A DNA stretch of 64,000 nucleotides from Paraperibacillus esterisolvens. Lineage in GTDB: Bacteria; Bacillota; Bacilli; Bacillales; DSM-1321. A model generated the notes under the pieces. It was given only the letters and a program-made list of their open reading frames with translations. It was not told the DNA's origin and did no database searches. Below are positions 26,401 through 33,315 of this stretch, piece by piece. The stretch spans positions 992,001-1,056,000 of the forward strand of contig NZ_CP143545.1 of NCBI RefSeq assembly GCF_046237625.1. Direction: 5' to 3'. The translations under genes were made by a program, and so were the position numbers. Each line of letters starts with the position of its first letter. Position 1 is the stretch's first letter.

Positions 26401-27221
26401 GGGAGCTTGCCGGCGAAGCGGCAGAAGCCGATACGCAAGACAGCTGGCTGGAGGATGTGGAAAAGGGAGAGCCTGTCCATTTTGCTTCAGAATACAGCGA
26501 GGCTGTGAAACATCAGCTGGAATGGCAGTATGGCCATGCCGAGGCCGCTGTCCTCCGTTCCAAGCAGTCGGTGTCAGAGCTCAAGCGCCAGCTTGAAAGC
26601 AGGGATGCGGAAAGCTCGACGGATCTGGTGGATAAGTTCAAGAAGCCGTATCTCACACGCCCCCGCTTTATGCAGGAAAAATCCATTTCGCCGTCAGAAC
26701 GGGGAACCATCATGCATACTGTCATGCAGCATATCAATCTGCGTGAGGACGTGACTCCGGAAAGCATAAGCGAAAAGGTGGCAGAGCTGATTCAAAGGGA
26801 ACTGCTGACCGAAGATCAGGCGGCTGCTGTAAGCGTGCCTCTGATCTCAGGATTCTTCGAAACGGATATTGGCCGGCGTCTTAAGCGTGCCCAATCGGTG
26901 CAAAGGGAAGTGCCCTTTAATCTATCCTTATCTGCAGCCGAGGTTTATGGAGACTGGAAGGACGGGGAGGAAAGGGTGCTTGTCCAGGGAGTCATCGACT
27001 GCATCTTTGAGGACGAACAGGGGACAGTCCTCCTTGACTTTAAGACCGATGCCATACAGGGGAGATATTACAGCGGCTTTGAAGGGGCCAGGGATATCCT
27101 GGCAGAAAGATACCGGACCCAGATTTCTTACTATTCAACGGCAATTGAGCAAATCCTGAAAAAGCCGGTATCAGAACGTTATTTATTTTTCTTTGACGGC
27201 GCACATCTGCTCCGGTTATAA
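23475..27221 (+). CDS. addA: ATP-dependent helicase/nuclease subunit A
   Basis: AddA carries the UvrD-type 3'-5' helicase motor and a C-terminal RecB-family nuclease. It has 1248 residues. Motif I is GSGKT at residues 37-41, motif II is DEYQDTN near 410, QNFRSR is near 480, and the C-terminal helicase block includes IMTIHSSKGLEFPFVF and VLYVALTRAKEKLYLIG. The nuclease motif GVIDCIFEDE-LLDFKTD lies near residue 1186. The overlap with addB shows coupled translation. sbcD-sbcC, which follow addA in B. subtilis, are absent here. Confidence 0.97.
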   Translation: MTKTMIPEKPLDATWTDAQWKAIWSKDQDILVAAAAGSGKTAVLVNRIIQKILSETDPVNIDELLVVTFTNASAAEMRHRISGALEAAIRENHSSQHIRKQLSLVNRASISTLHSFCLEVIRKYYYLIDADPGFRIADSTEAEIMKDEIMEDLFEEHYSDEGNESFFRLVDAFSSDRSDLALAEIVRALYEFSMSNPDPAGWLSEVVSLYEVRDAGTIDELPIAEHLLLDISLKLQAARDYLNEALELSKAPGGPAPRAENFLDDLQIVERLEGAGGWDELYEIIQNVSFGTLKRANGKEYIKDLADQSKKYRDSARKIIEDLKKELFSRRPESFLRDMAELKGLTETLVKLAAQFRERFAEAKKEKGLVDFSDLEHFCLQILSAQDAEGVLMPSEAALDYRAKFKEVLVDEYQDTNMVQETILNLVTSDGEENGNLFMVGDVKQSIYRFRLAEPNLFLQKYSRFTREGTNGGLKIDLNQNFRSRSEVLDGTNFLFKQIMGMTVGEIHYDEDAELKKGAPYPENEPYPIDILLIDQSASGKSGEDPGSTGGDDSAFEGEELEKAQGEARLMARIIKEMIDERRPVFDAKTKTSRPVQYRDIVILLRSMPWASQIMEEFKKQGIPIYANLSTGYFEATEVAIMMSLLKVIDNPLQDIPLASVLRSPIVGLNEEEMARIRLYSKGSSFYEAVSVFCREADAGTESAYEKVNLFHTRLGRWRTMAREGSLSELIWELYSETRFYDFAGGMPGGKQRQANLRALYDRARQYEESSFRGLFRFLRFIERMQERGGDLGAARALSEQEDVVRIMTIHSSKGLEFPFVFTAGLARQFNLMDIRKSYLLDKDLGFAAKYVNPELQITYPSLAQLAFKKKKQLETISEEMRVLYVALTRAKEKLYLIGTLKDAGKSLSDWAVHRTSKDWLLKNYVRAGAKSYMDWIGPAVVRHGCASGILEDPPLGAADIESHPSRWNITIVGAGELAGEAAEADTQDSWLEDVEKGEPVHFASEYSEAVKHQLEWQYGHAEAAVLRSKQSVSELKRQLESRDAESSTDLVDKFKKPYLTRPRFMQEKSISPSERGTIMHTVMQHINLREDVTPESISEKVAELIQRELLTEDQAAAVSVPLISGFFETDIGRRLKRAQSVQREVPFNLSLSAAEVYGDWKDGEERVLVQGVIDCIFEDEQGTVLLDFKTDAIQGRYYSGFEGARDILAERYRTQISYYSTAIEQILKKPVSERYLFFFDGAHLLRL

Positions 27222-27231
27222 AGCATGGGAA

Positions 27232-27262
27232 AAGCTGGCTCGTATGAAGCCGGCTTTTTTTC
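27232..27262 (+). terminator. Terminator after addA
   Basis: AAGCTGGCT and AGCCGGCTT arms (one G-T pair) with a seven-base loop, then a run of Ts. Confidence 0.75.
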
Positions 27263-27277
27263 AAAAAGGAGGATCGG

Positions 27278-27577
27278 ATGAACAAGAAAAACAGAATCGG
27301 AACCTGTGAATTATGCGGCCGTGAAGAAGTGGAAACAACGGTCCACCATTTGACTCCAAAAGAAATGGGAGGAACCTTTCTGCCTTCCGCTTATCTCTGC
27401 ATTCCCTGCCACAAGCAGATCCATGCGCTCTATACCAACGAGGAGCTGGCAGCGAGGCTCAATACCATTGATAAGCTTCAGGAAGATGACACCATCCGCA
27501 GCTTCCTGAAATGGATCAAAAAGCAGCCGCCGGGAAGGCTGCCGAAGATCCGCAAAGCAAAAAGCAGGAGAAAGTAA
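27278..27577 (+). CDS. yisB: HNH domain protein (YisB)
   Basis: A 99-residue protein with an HNH-type fold. CELCGREEVETTVHHLTPK (residues 10-28) gives a CxxC knuckle and the HH of the HNH motif, and CIPCHKQIHALY (about 46-57) gives the second CxxC and the last histidine. The C-terminus is basic (KKQPPGRLPKIRKAKSRRK), as expected for nucleic acid contact. In B. subtilis YisB lies between sbcC and gerPF, and the same gerP operon lies downstream here. Nuclease activity has not been shown as far as I know. Confidence 0.82.
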   Translation: MNKKNRIGTCELCGREEVETTVHHLTPKEMGGTFLPSAYLCIPCHKQIHALYTNEELAARLNTIDKLQEDDTIRSFLKWIKKQPPGRLPKIRKAKSRRK

Positions 27578-27613
27578 AACATCAGGCGCCAGCAGGGCAC
27601 CTGATGTTTTTTT
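27578..27613 (+). terminator. Terminator after yisB
   Basis: AACATCAGGCGCC and GGCACCTGATGTT arms (one mismatch) with a five-base loop, followed by TTTTTTT. Confidence 0.82.
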
Positions 27614-27625
27614 ATGTTTTGTTGA

Positions 27626-28789
27626 TCACTGAATGGGGGTGAAGGAGGCATTCCAGATGCCATCTTCATCCCTGACCATCTGAAAGCCCATTTCACCGTC
27701 CGGTGTTTGATATCTGATAAAGCCCTGATAATCACCGGTCCGTATGAATTCACCTTCTGATAGCGAGGCGTAATCGCTGCGGGTCTTGTTTTTATCCTGT
27801 TTTGTTTCAGGGAAATTCTTATGCTCCTCCCAGCTCCATTGCACAAAGCCCTCTCTATCGGTATAGAGCGCATATGTAAGATCACGTCTCTCGTCAAGGA
27901 TAGACTGGCCATAGAGGCGTGCGATGCTGATCGGATCCAGGAAGCGGAGATGCTCTTCGTCCAGATCCTTGGAAAAGGCGGAGTAGGCTTCTTTCTCTTT
28001 CTGGGTGAGGATGAAAGGCGCTGGATCCACGGATTCCGCCCGGCCATCATTCCTGCTGGCGGCTTCATTCCAGAATTGCAGAACGGCATTCACTTTCCAG
28101 CCGTTATCATAGTGCAGGGTAATATCCACCTGCTCAAATTCTTTGCCCTCTGAAACGGATGGAATTTCATAGGCGGCTATCCATCCTTCATTCCCGTGCG
28201 GCGTGATTTCTATTACCTTGGATCCTTCCCAAAGAAGGGCAGGGGTTTTAAAGGAATCTGGCTGTGCCATCCGGCCGTCTTTTTTGAAGAAGCCGTGCTG
28301 TTCATACATTTCAAGGGCTCTTTTTTTTGTAAATACTTCTTCAAGATATGAAAGAATTTTTTCCCGGCTGTTGAATGGCCGGCTTAAAAATCTGTACTGC
28401 GCCCCGTTTTGCTGGAAAGTACTGCCTCCGCCATTATCTTGCTTTCCGCTGTCATTTAAATCAGCCATATGCCGATAGGCAGCGACAAGGGTTTTTTCTG
28501 CGGTTTTTTCTGAGAGTTCTTTTGTGGCTGCCGAGTCTTGAGCGGGTTTCTCGTGCTCTGTGGCTGCCTTTTCCTTCAGGAAGACTTCTGAGCCGATAAA
28601 AAGGCCGGCGAGCAGGACCACGGCTGTCAGCAGGTTTGGAAGCCAGTGGAGGTGCTTCCGGGTTTGTCCCTGTTCAACTGAAGAAGATAGCAGAGTGTAT
28701 TTCAAATGACGTCTAAAATGTCTGTCTGCACTGAGACCTGGTCTTGTACGCAGAGGCTCCAGGAAATCATCATTAATTTTCTTGTTCAT
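27626..28789 (-). CDS. Membrane anti-sigma-like protein with IseA-like extracellular region
   Basis: A 387-residue single-pass protein whose start overlaps the end of the ECF sigma gene by 17 bases, the classic sigma/anti-sigma arrangement. Residues 1-48 would be inside (basic, LKYTLLSSSVEQ), residues about 50-68 are the membrane helix (LPNLLTAVVLLAGLFIGSEV), and the rest is outside. Residues 100-235 resemble the IseA (YoeB) inhibitor of cell-wall DL-endopeptidases: FQQNGAQYRFLSRPFNSRE, YLEEVFTKKRAL, KDGRMAQPDSF, DNGWKVNAV. It is not RsiX, which has a different extracellular part. The anti-sigma role is inferred from position; the IseA likeness is from memory of the family. Confidence 0.7.
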   Translation of the reverse strand: MNKKINDDFLEPLRTRPGLSADRHFRRHLKYTLLSSSVEQGQTRKHLHWLPNLLTAVVLLAGLFIGSEVFLKEKAATEHEKPAQDSAATKELSEKTAEKTLVAAYRHMADLNDSGKQDNGGGSTFQQNGAQYRFLSRPFNSREKILSYLEEVFTKKRALEMYEQHGFFKKDGRMAQPDSFKTPALLWEGSKVIEITPHGNEGWIAAYEIPSVSEGKEFEQVDITLHYDNGWKVNAVLQFWNEAASRNDGRAESVDPAPFILTQKEKEAYSAFSKDLDEEHLRFLDPISIARLYGQSILDERRDLTYALYTDREGFVQWSWEEHKNFPETKQDKNKTRSDYASLSEGEFIRTGDYQGFIRYQTPDGEMGFQMVRDEDGIWNASFTPIQ

Positions 28790-29312
28790 TCAAAATCACC
28801 ACTCCTTCATTTGTTTTGCCCAGAAATTTTTGCAGCTGTTTAAGGGCACGGTGATAGTCCACTTTCACCTTGGATTCTTTCCAGCCTAAAATGGAAGCAG
28901 TATCGCGTACGGAATATTCCTTCAACCCCCTCAGGATGACAACATTACGGTAATTGGGCTTCAGCCTTCCCAGGGCCTTCTGAAGGATCATCCAGTCAGA
29001 GCTGTGGTCAGTGTATTCCTCCGGTATGTAATCCGGGCTTTTTTGGAGGCTTGCGGGCAGCCCGGGCACCAAAGATACCAGCTTCTTTTTCCGGTAAGAA
29101 TCAATGGCTGTCCGCCTGGCTATTGCCAGGATCCATGTTTTCAGGGAGGAATTCCCTCTGAAGGATGGATAATGCTCCATGACTTTGATGAAGGTTTCCT
29201 GAGCCAGGTCCTCACTTTCTGCCCTGCTGTTTGTAAAATAAAGAAGATAATGGTATACATCGTCAAAATGCTTTTCATATATGTCTTCTATAAGCATTTG
29301 TAATTCTCCCAA
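28773..29312 (-). CDS. ECF RNA polymerase sigma factor, SigX-like
   Basis: A 179-residue ECF sigma factor with region 2 (SRAESEDLAQETFIKVMEHY, then TWILAIARRTAIDSYRKKK) and region 4 (LKPNYRNVVILRGLKEYSV, then SILGWKESKVKVDYHRALKQ). It is closest in my reading to B. subtilis SigX. The start may be TTG 29312 (GGGGGAG seven bases upstream, and length then aligns with SigX) or ATG 29297 (GGGAG eight bases upstream). A sigma-X-type promoter lies just upstream, implying self-activation. It sits between yisB and gerPF, where B. subtilis has no such gene. Confidence 0.88.
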   Translation of the reverse strand: MGELQMLIEDIYEKHFDDVYHYLLYFTNSRAESEDLAQETFIKVMEHYPSFRGNSSLKTWILAIARRTAIDSYRKKKLVSLVPGLPASLQKSPDYIPEEYTDHSSDWMILQKALGRLKPNYRNVVILRGLKEYSVRDTASILGWKESKVKVDYHRALKQLQKFLGKTNEGVVILNEQEN

Positions 29313-29340
29313 ATGGTTCTCCCCCTTCAGCTGTAAATTA

Positions 29341-29367
29341 GTCGTTTGAGGGCAGGAAATGGTTTCA
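29341..29367 (-). promoter_or_regulatory. ECF-type autoregulatory promoter
   Basis: On the minus strand TGAAAC, 17 bases, then CGAC. This agrees with the sigma-X/sigma-W class (sigma-X: TGtAAC-N17-CGaC). Transcription would begin about 20-35 bases before the sigma factor start. Confidence 0.75.
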
Positions 29368-29415
29368 AAATCCGGAAAAAAAGAAGGACTTCTTTTTCAT
29401 GCTGACAGAAAATAA

Positions 29416-29449
29416 CAAAAAAGCAAGTGCCTGATTGACAGGCTCTTGC
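29416..29449 (-). terminator. Terminator of the gerP operon
   Basis: GCAAGAGCCTG and CAGGCACTTGC arms (one mismatch) with a five-base loop, followed by TTTTTTG on the minus strand, ten bases after gerPF. Confidence 0.85.
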
Positions 29450-29459
29450 TATGAAAACC

Positions 29460-29681
29460 TTAATTATTGCCCAGGATTGGCTGGTCGACTAGCTTGGTAT
29501 CCAGGATATTGTTGCCGTTTAACAGATTGTTGGTTAATACAAAGAGACCTATATTTCCTGAGCCGGAACCGTTGGCTGATTTGGTGGCTTCTTTGGGTGA
29601 AATGACGACAGCATCTCCAAAATGGAGGATGCCGCCCGAGTTGATGCTCGTGATCTGCACTGGGCCTACTATTGAAGGCAT
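29460..29681 (-). CDS. gerPF: Spore germination protein GerPF
   Basis: A 73-residue protein of the GerPA/GerPF family, beginning MPSIVGPVQI and containing a Gly/Ser/Asn-rich centre (SANGSGSGNIG). GerP proteins are made in the mother cell and lie in the spore coat, where they let small germinants reach the inner membrane receptors. ATG 29681 is preferred over TTG 29687, with AAAGGGGG seven bases upstream. It is the last gene of the operon and a paralogue of gerPA. Confidence 0.92.
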   Translation of the reverse strand: MPSIVGPVQITSINSGGILHFGDAVVISPKEATKSANGSGSGNIGLFVLTNNLLNGNNILDTKLVDQPILGNN

Positions 29682-29723
29682 CTGCAAGCCCCCTTTCTTA
29701 TTGAGACTTTTGAATAAATCAAT

Positions 29724-30149
29724 TTATGTTTGCTGCTTTGCCAGGGGAGTGAGAGGCCAGCGGGATCCCCTGGGACGCGGTCTTTCCGGGATAAGGTCCC
29801 GTACATTTTTAATTTTTGAAAGCAGGCGTACATCACACGTGCTGCCAATATGCACGATTGAGGCGGCAGTGTCCCCGATTATATCGATAAGGCCGACTTT
29901 GATGAAAGGGTTGATGGATTCATAATTCATGATGACATCTTCAGTTATCTGGGGATGCTCCATTTTTTCAATAAATAATGGTTCATTGAAGCTGCCCTCT
30001 TTTCCTGAAAAGTATTCGGCTTCTCTTTGGACGGCATAAACGAAGTTGGTTGCGTCAATGAGTGTAGAATCCCCGATTTCTACAGTGGAACTGAAGATAA
30101 GTGTATTGATATTCAGACGGTCAAGCTGGGAAATTCTTCTCTGAAACAT
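29724..30149 (-). CDS. gerPE: Spore germination protein GerPE
   Basis: A 141-residue coat-associated protein of the GerPE family, starting MFQRRISQLDRLNINTLIFS and containing the repeated strand pattern GDSTLIDATNF and FIKVGLIDIIGDTAASIVHIG. It starts three bases after the gerPD stop, with AAGGGG as ribosome binding site inside the gerPD end. Its role in germinant permeability is known only from deletion of the operon. Confidence 0.9.
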   Translation of the reverse strand: MFQRRISQLDRLNINTLIFSSTVEIGDSTLIDATNFVYAVQREAEYFSGKEGSFNEPLFIEKMEHPQITEDVIMNYESINPFIKVGLIDIIGDTAASIVHIGSTCDVRLLSKIKNVRDLIPERPRPRGSRWPLTPLAKQQT

Positions 30150-30152
30150 AAG

Positions 30153-30332
30153 TTATCCCCTTGGGGAGAACGGGACCAGCGGCGAGAATGTGACAGTTTC
30201 AGGCGGTGTATCGAGGGCGGATGCCATCTGGATGGTCCTTGCATCCCCGATAAGCAGGAGGGAGGAGCTGGCGATCGCCGTCACCCTGATCTCCCCGACA
30301 GATATATCTTTATTGACTACATTGAAAATCAT
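30153..30332 (-). CDS. gerPD: Spore germination protein GerPD
   Basis: A 59-residue protein with the GerPD pattern: IFNVVNKDISVGEIRVTAIA at the start, SSLLLIGDARTIQMAS in the middle, and a Pro-rich end (LVPFSPRG). It is short enough to be missed by length cut-offs, but it fills the gap between gerPC and gerPE exactly, and GGAGGC precedes its ATG at 30332. It probably acts with the other GerP proteins in the inner coat. Confidence 0.92.
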   Translation of the reverse strand: MIFNVVNKDISVGEIRVTAIASSSLLLIGDARTIQMASALDTPPETVTFSPLVPFSPRG

Positions 30333-30343
30333 ATGACTGCCTC

Positions 30344-30928
30344 CTATTGTTTGGCTGGCGGGCCATTTAATATCGCAAAGAGGGCCTGGGCTATGTCTCC
30401 CTTTAATCTTTCAGTGATTTTTGAAACAAGCTGAGGGAGCTGATCCTGTGACCTCTCCTGCGGCGGTGCGGCATCCAGATATTGACTGATCCTCTGCGGA
30501 AGCTGGCCGCGGATGTCATCCTTCAGCATATCGATATAAGAGGGATCCATCAGCCCCTTATCAGCCCCGGCCCTTGACAGGTTTTCTGCCAGTTCTGTAT
30601 TCATATAGACTTCGAGATTATTGCGGATATTATCGATCACAGCGTCCCTTTCTGGAAAAAGGTAAGGGGAATTTATATCCTGTGTGTTCACCTTGAATTC
30701 ATCCATATTTTGCAGTTCATTTGGGTTAAGGCCAATATTCAGGGTGCCATCCAGCGTCTCGACCTTAAGCTGGTCAAAGCGATATTCTATCCGCTCCACA
30801 TTCACGGCCGGCTTTTCCTTCATCTTCATGACTTCCTCAGACAGTGACTGAAGGGCGGATTCGAGCTCCCTGATTCTCTTGTCCTGATACTCGAGATAAC
30901 CTTGCAGCTGCATGAAATAATTGCGCAT
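30344..30928 (-). CDS. gerPC: Spore germination protein GerPC
   Basis: A 194-residue protein of the GerPC family and the largest GerP protein. Residues about 8-45 form a coiled-coil stretch (YLEYQDKRIRELESALQSL). This is followed by the family block VERIEYRFDQLKVETLDGTL and NIGLNPNE. The remainder is helical and polar. CTGGAG lies seven bases before the ATG. It is part of the gerPA-F operon, 85 bases after gerPB. Confidence 0.92.
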   Translation of the reverse strand: MRNYFMQLQGYLEYQDKRIRELESALQSLSEEVMKMKEKPAVNVERIEYRFDQLKVETLDGTLNIGLNPNELQNMDEFKVNTQDINSPYLFPERDAVIDNIRNNLEVYMNTELAENLSRAGADKGLMDPSYIDMLKDDIRGQLPQRISQYLDAAPPQERSQDQLPQLVSKITERLKGDIAQALFAILNGPPAKQ

Positions 30929-31013
30929 ATCTGTCTCCAGGGCAGTTCACCTCTTCTTCGGCAAGTGTTTACCATAGGCTATGCCGGAAATTAAAATGGG
31001 TGAATGCCCACAT

Positions 31014-31208
31014 TTATCTGGAAGGAGCAGCCGGCACAAGCGGGACGGCCTCCGGTGCAGCTGCTGTAAAGCCGCCGGTGTTTGACTGGGTCGCCAAGGA
31101 TTTCATGACTCCTGTACTTCCTATTTGAAAAACAGAGGATTGGCTCATTCCGTCTATTCGAATCATATTGATGTGAATCGACTGCTGAATATTGTATGTG
31201 AGTGCCAT
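31014..31208 (-). CDS. gerPB: Spore germination protein GerPB
   Basis: A 64-residue protein starting MALTYNIQQSIHINMIRIDG, the GerPB pattern, with SVFQIGSTGVMKSLATQSNTG following and an Ala/Pro-rich tail (AAAPEAVPLVPAAP). The start at ATG 31208 is set by AAGGAG eight bases upstream; the frame continues to 31229 without a site. It lies 30 bases after gerPA. Confidence 0.92.
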   Translation of the reverse strand: MALTYNIQQSIHINMIRIDGMSQSSVFQIGSTGVMKSLATQSNTGGFTAAAPEAVPLVPAAPSR

Positions 31209-31238
31209 ACAATCACTCCTTACCGGCAAAGTGCCTTT

Positions 31239-31460
31239 TTAGAAATTCGCGAATATAGCCTGATCGACACCATCAGAATCAAAGGTATTAGTGGAGCTGA
31301 CCTGGTTGTTTATGGAGATTTTATCGCCAGTATTAAAGGAGCCGGCACCTGCAAAGGTCTTGGAAAATGAGAATGGGGCGATTTTATATACATCACCGAT
31401 GTTCAGAACGCCGCTGTCACCGATTGAAAGGACCTGGAGGGCTCCTACTATGGCGGGCAT
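31239..31460 (-). CDS. gerPA: Spore germination protein GerPA
   Basis: A 73-residue protein, first in the gerP operon and a paralogue of GerPF. It begins MPAIVGALQVLSIGDSGVLN and has the Gly/Asn-rich middle AGAGSFNTGDKISINNQ. AAAGGATG precedes the ATG. A sigma-K-type promoter lies 32-60 bases upstream, in keeping with late mother-cell expression. Confidence 0.94.
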   Translation of the reverse strand: MPAIVGALQVLSIGDSGVLNIGDVYKIAPFSFSKTFAGAGSFNTGDKISINNQVSSTNTFDSDGVDQAIFANF

Positions 31461-31491
31461 AGGCTTTCATCCTTTATTTAAAATTCTACTT

Positions 31492-31518
31492 TATACTATG
31501 CCCATGAGGGAACAATGT
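31492..31518 (-). promoter_or_regulatory. Sigma-K promoter of the gerP operon
   Basis: On the minus strand AC (-35), 16 bases, then CATAGTATA, which fits the sigma-K consensus AC-N16-CATAnnnTA. gerP is known to depend on sigma-K in B. subtilis. Confidence 0.72.
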
Positions 31519-31621
31519 GCCAAACAGGGTTAATTCATTGCGGCATGCTGCAAAAAGGGGTTCATCAATTCCAGAAAATTCGCTAAAATAAGGAAGAAAG
31601 ACAAGAAGGGAGGGTTTTTGC

Positions 31622-32800
31622 ATAAAAAGTAATCAGCGGATAGTTTCAATAGATATTATCAGGGGAATTGCCATACTTGGAATATTCCTGGTAAATATGC
31701 CGTATTTTCATTCACCCGGCGCAGAAGACCCCCTCTCCTGGTGGTCAGGAAAGCTGGATGCCGCGGTGTACATCCTTATAGATGTGTTTGCCCAGGCGAG
31801 CTTTTACCCTTTATTTGCATTTTTGTTCGGCTTTGGGGCAGTCCTGCTTAAGGAAAGTGCACTTCGGAAGAGGATTTCATTTCCAAAGCTGTTTTTAAGA
31901 AGGCTCCTGATATTATGGCTGTTTGGCTGCATTCACGCCTTTTTAGTCTGGCATGGCGATATTCTGATTACTTATGCCGTATTCGGGGTGCTGCTGATAT
32001 ACTGCCTGAAATGGAGCGGAAAGAAGCTGATCTCAATCGGGGCCTGGTCAGGCATCATTTTTACGGCGGTCCTTTCTTTGCTGTTCCTGTTTGCAGCCCT
32101 TGCTTCCCCGGAGTCCGGCGGGCCAGTGAATGATACATACGAACTTCAAGAGACAATGGAAATTTATCGGGACGGAACATTCAAGGAAATTTTCAGCGAG
32201 CGGTTCAGGGAGTGGTATAAGGTGAATAATTTCGCATATTCCCCTATTTTGTTCTTTTCCATTTTCCCCATGTTCCTTTTAGGAGCAGGATTTGCCAAGC
32301 GGGGCTGGCTTGCGGATGTTCCGTCACACCGCAAACTGCTATCAAGAATCAGTGCCATAACCCTCCTGATTGCGATGGCTGTAAAATGGCTGCCTTACTA
32401 TACAGAATATAATTACCTGACCCTGTTTTTGCAGGACAGCATAGGCGGCCCTCTGTTATCGATTGGATATGCTGCCGGGTTCGCACTCCTGCTCCAGAAT
32501 GAAAAGGTGAGGTATATCCTGTCGCCGGCGGCTGCCGTGGGACGGATGTCCATCAGCAATTATCTGCTGCAGTCCATTTTGTGTACATTCTTCTTTTATT
32601 CATATGGATTTGGGGCATATGGCTCGCTCACTCTTGCGGAGGGTACTCTGCTTGCCCTTTTTATCTATGGGGCCCAGCTTGCAGGATCCTGGCTTTGGCT
32701 TAGGCGCTTCCAGCTTGGGCCGGTGGAATATATATGGAGATATGGCACTTACGGGCAGCGTCCTCAGATGAAAAGATTAAACTCAGGAGAATCTTCATGA
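31622..32800 (+). CDS. DUF418 family membrane protein with apparent ATA start
   Basis: A DUF418 (YeiB-like) membrane protein of about 392 residues with eight or more helices. The first family block, RIVSIDIIRGIAILGIFLVN, lies upstream of the first ATG in frame (31697), so that ATG cannot be the true start. No ATG, GTG or TTG in frame precedes the block. An ATA at 31622 stands exactly seven bases after AAGGGAGGG and would give MKSNQRIVSID. Either ATA is used as start or an ATG has mutated. The C-terminal block (SNYLLQSILCTFFFYSYGFG and the SWLWLRRFQLGPVEYIWR end) is intact. Function of the family is unknown; transport is often guessed. It overlaps the next gene by four bases. Confidence 0.8.
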   Translation: MKSNQRIVSIDIIRGIAILGIFLVNMPYFHSPGAEDPLSWWSGKLDAAVYILIDVFAQASFYPLFAFLFGFGAVLLKESALRKRISFPKLFLRRLLILWLFGCIHAFLVWHGDILITYAVFGVLLIYCLKWSGKKLISIGAWSGIIFTAVLSLLFLFAALASPESGGPVNDTYELQETMEIYRDGTFKEIFSERFREWYKVNNFAYSPILFFSIFPMFLLGAGFAKRGWLADVPSHRKLLSRISAITLLIAMAVKWLPYYTEYNYLTLFLQDSIGGPLLSIGYAAGFALLLQNEKVRYILSPAAAVGRMSISNYLLQSILCTFFFYSYGFGAYGSLTLAEGTLLALFIYGAQLAGSWLWLRRFQLGPVEYIWRYGTYGQRPQMKRLNSGESS

Positions 32801-33303
32801 AAAAAATAATGATTATTGGATGCGGCGGGGCTGGGAAGTCCACATTTGCCAGGGAGCTTGGTGACAAACTGGGGATTTCCGTCTATCATTTGGATTCCCT
32901 CTTCTGGAAGAAGGGCTGGGTGCCGACCGAGAGGGAAGAATGGAAGGCGGCCCTCAGGGATGTAATGTCTGAAAACAGCTGGATCATGGATGGCAACTAT
33001 GGGAGTACGATGGATATCAGGCTGAAGGAAGCTGATACGGTCATCTTCCTCGATTATTCTACTCTCACCTGTTTATACGGAGCAGTGAGCCGGCGCATCA
33101 AGTACCATGGCAGCACGAGACCCGATATGGGCGAAGGCTGTCCTGAAAAACTGGATGCTGAATTCCTAAAATGGATTGTACTTTACAGGAGAGATAAAGC
33201 TCCTGTTATCAGGGAAACACTTTCACAGCTGAAGGGAAAGAAAGTATTCATCTTTGAAAATAGGAAACAGACTCATCATTTTTTAAACCTTTGCAGAAGA
33301 TAA
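32797..33303 (+). CDS. P-loop nucleotide kinase-like protein (FlaR/topology-modulation type)
   Basis: A 168-residue protein with Walker A GCGGAGKST at residues 8-16 and the block HLDSLFWKKGWVPTEREEW. It belongs to the adenylate-kinase-like group often annotated as DNA topology modulation protein FlaR, a name that rests on little evidence. WIMDGNYGSTMDIR and TVIFLDYSTLTCLYG are further family features. Its ATG overlaps the stop of the DUF418 gene (ATGA), so translation is probably coupled. yisK follows after 12 bases. Confidence 0.8.
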   Translation: MKKIMIIGCGGAGKSTFARELGDKLGISVYHLDSLFWKKGWVPTEREEWKAALRDVMSENSWIMDGNYGSTMDIRLKEADTVIFLDYSTLTCLYGAVSRRIKYHGSTRPDMGEGCPEKLDAEFLKWIVLYRRDKAPVIRETLSQLKGKKVFIFENRKQTHHFLNLCRR

Positions 33304-33315
33304 GGAGGAAATTTT

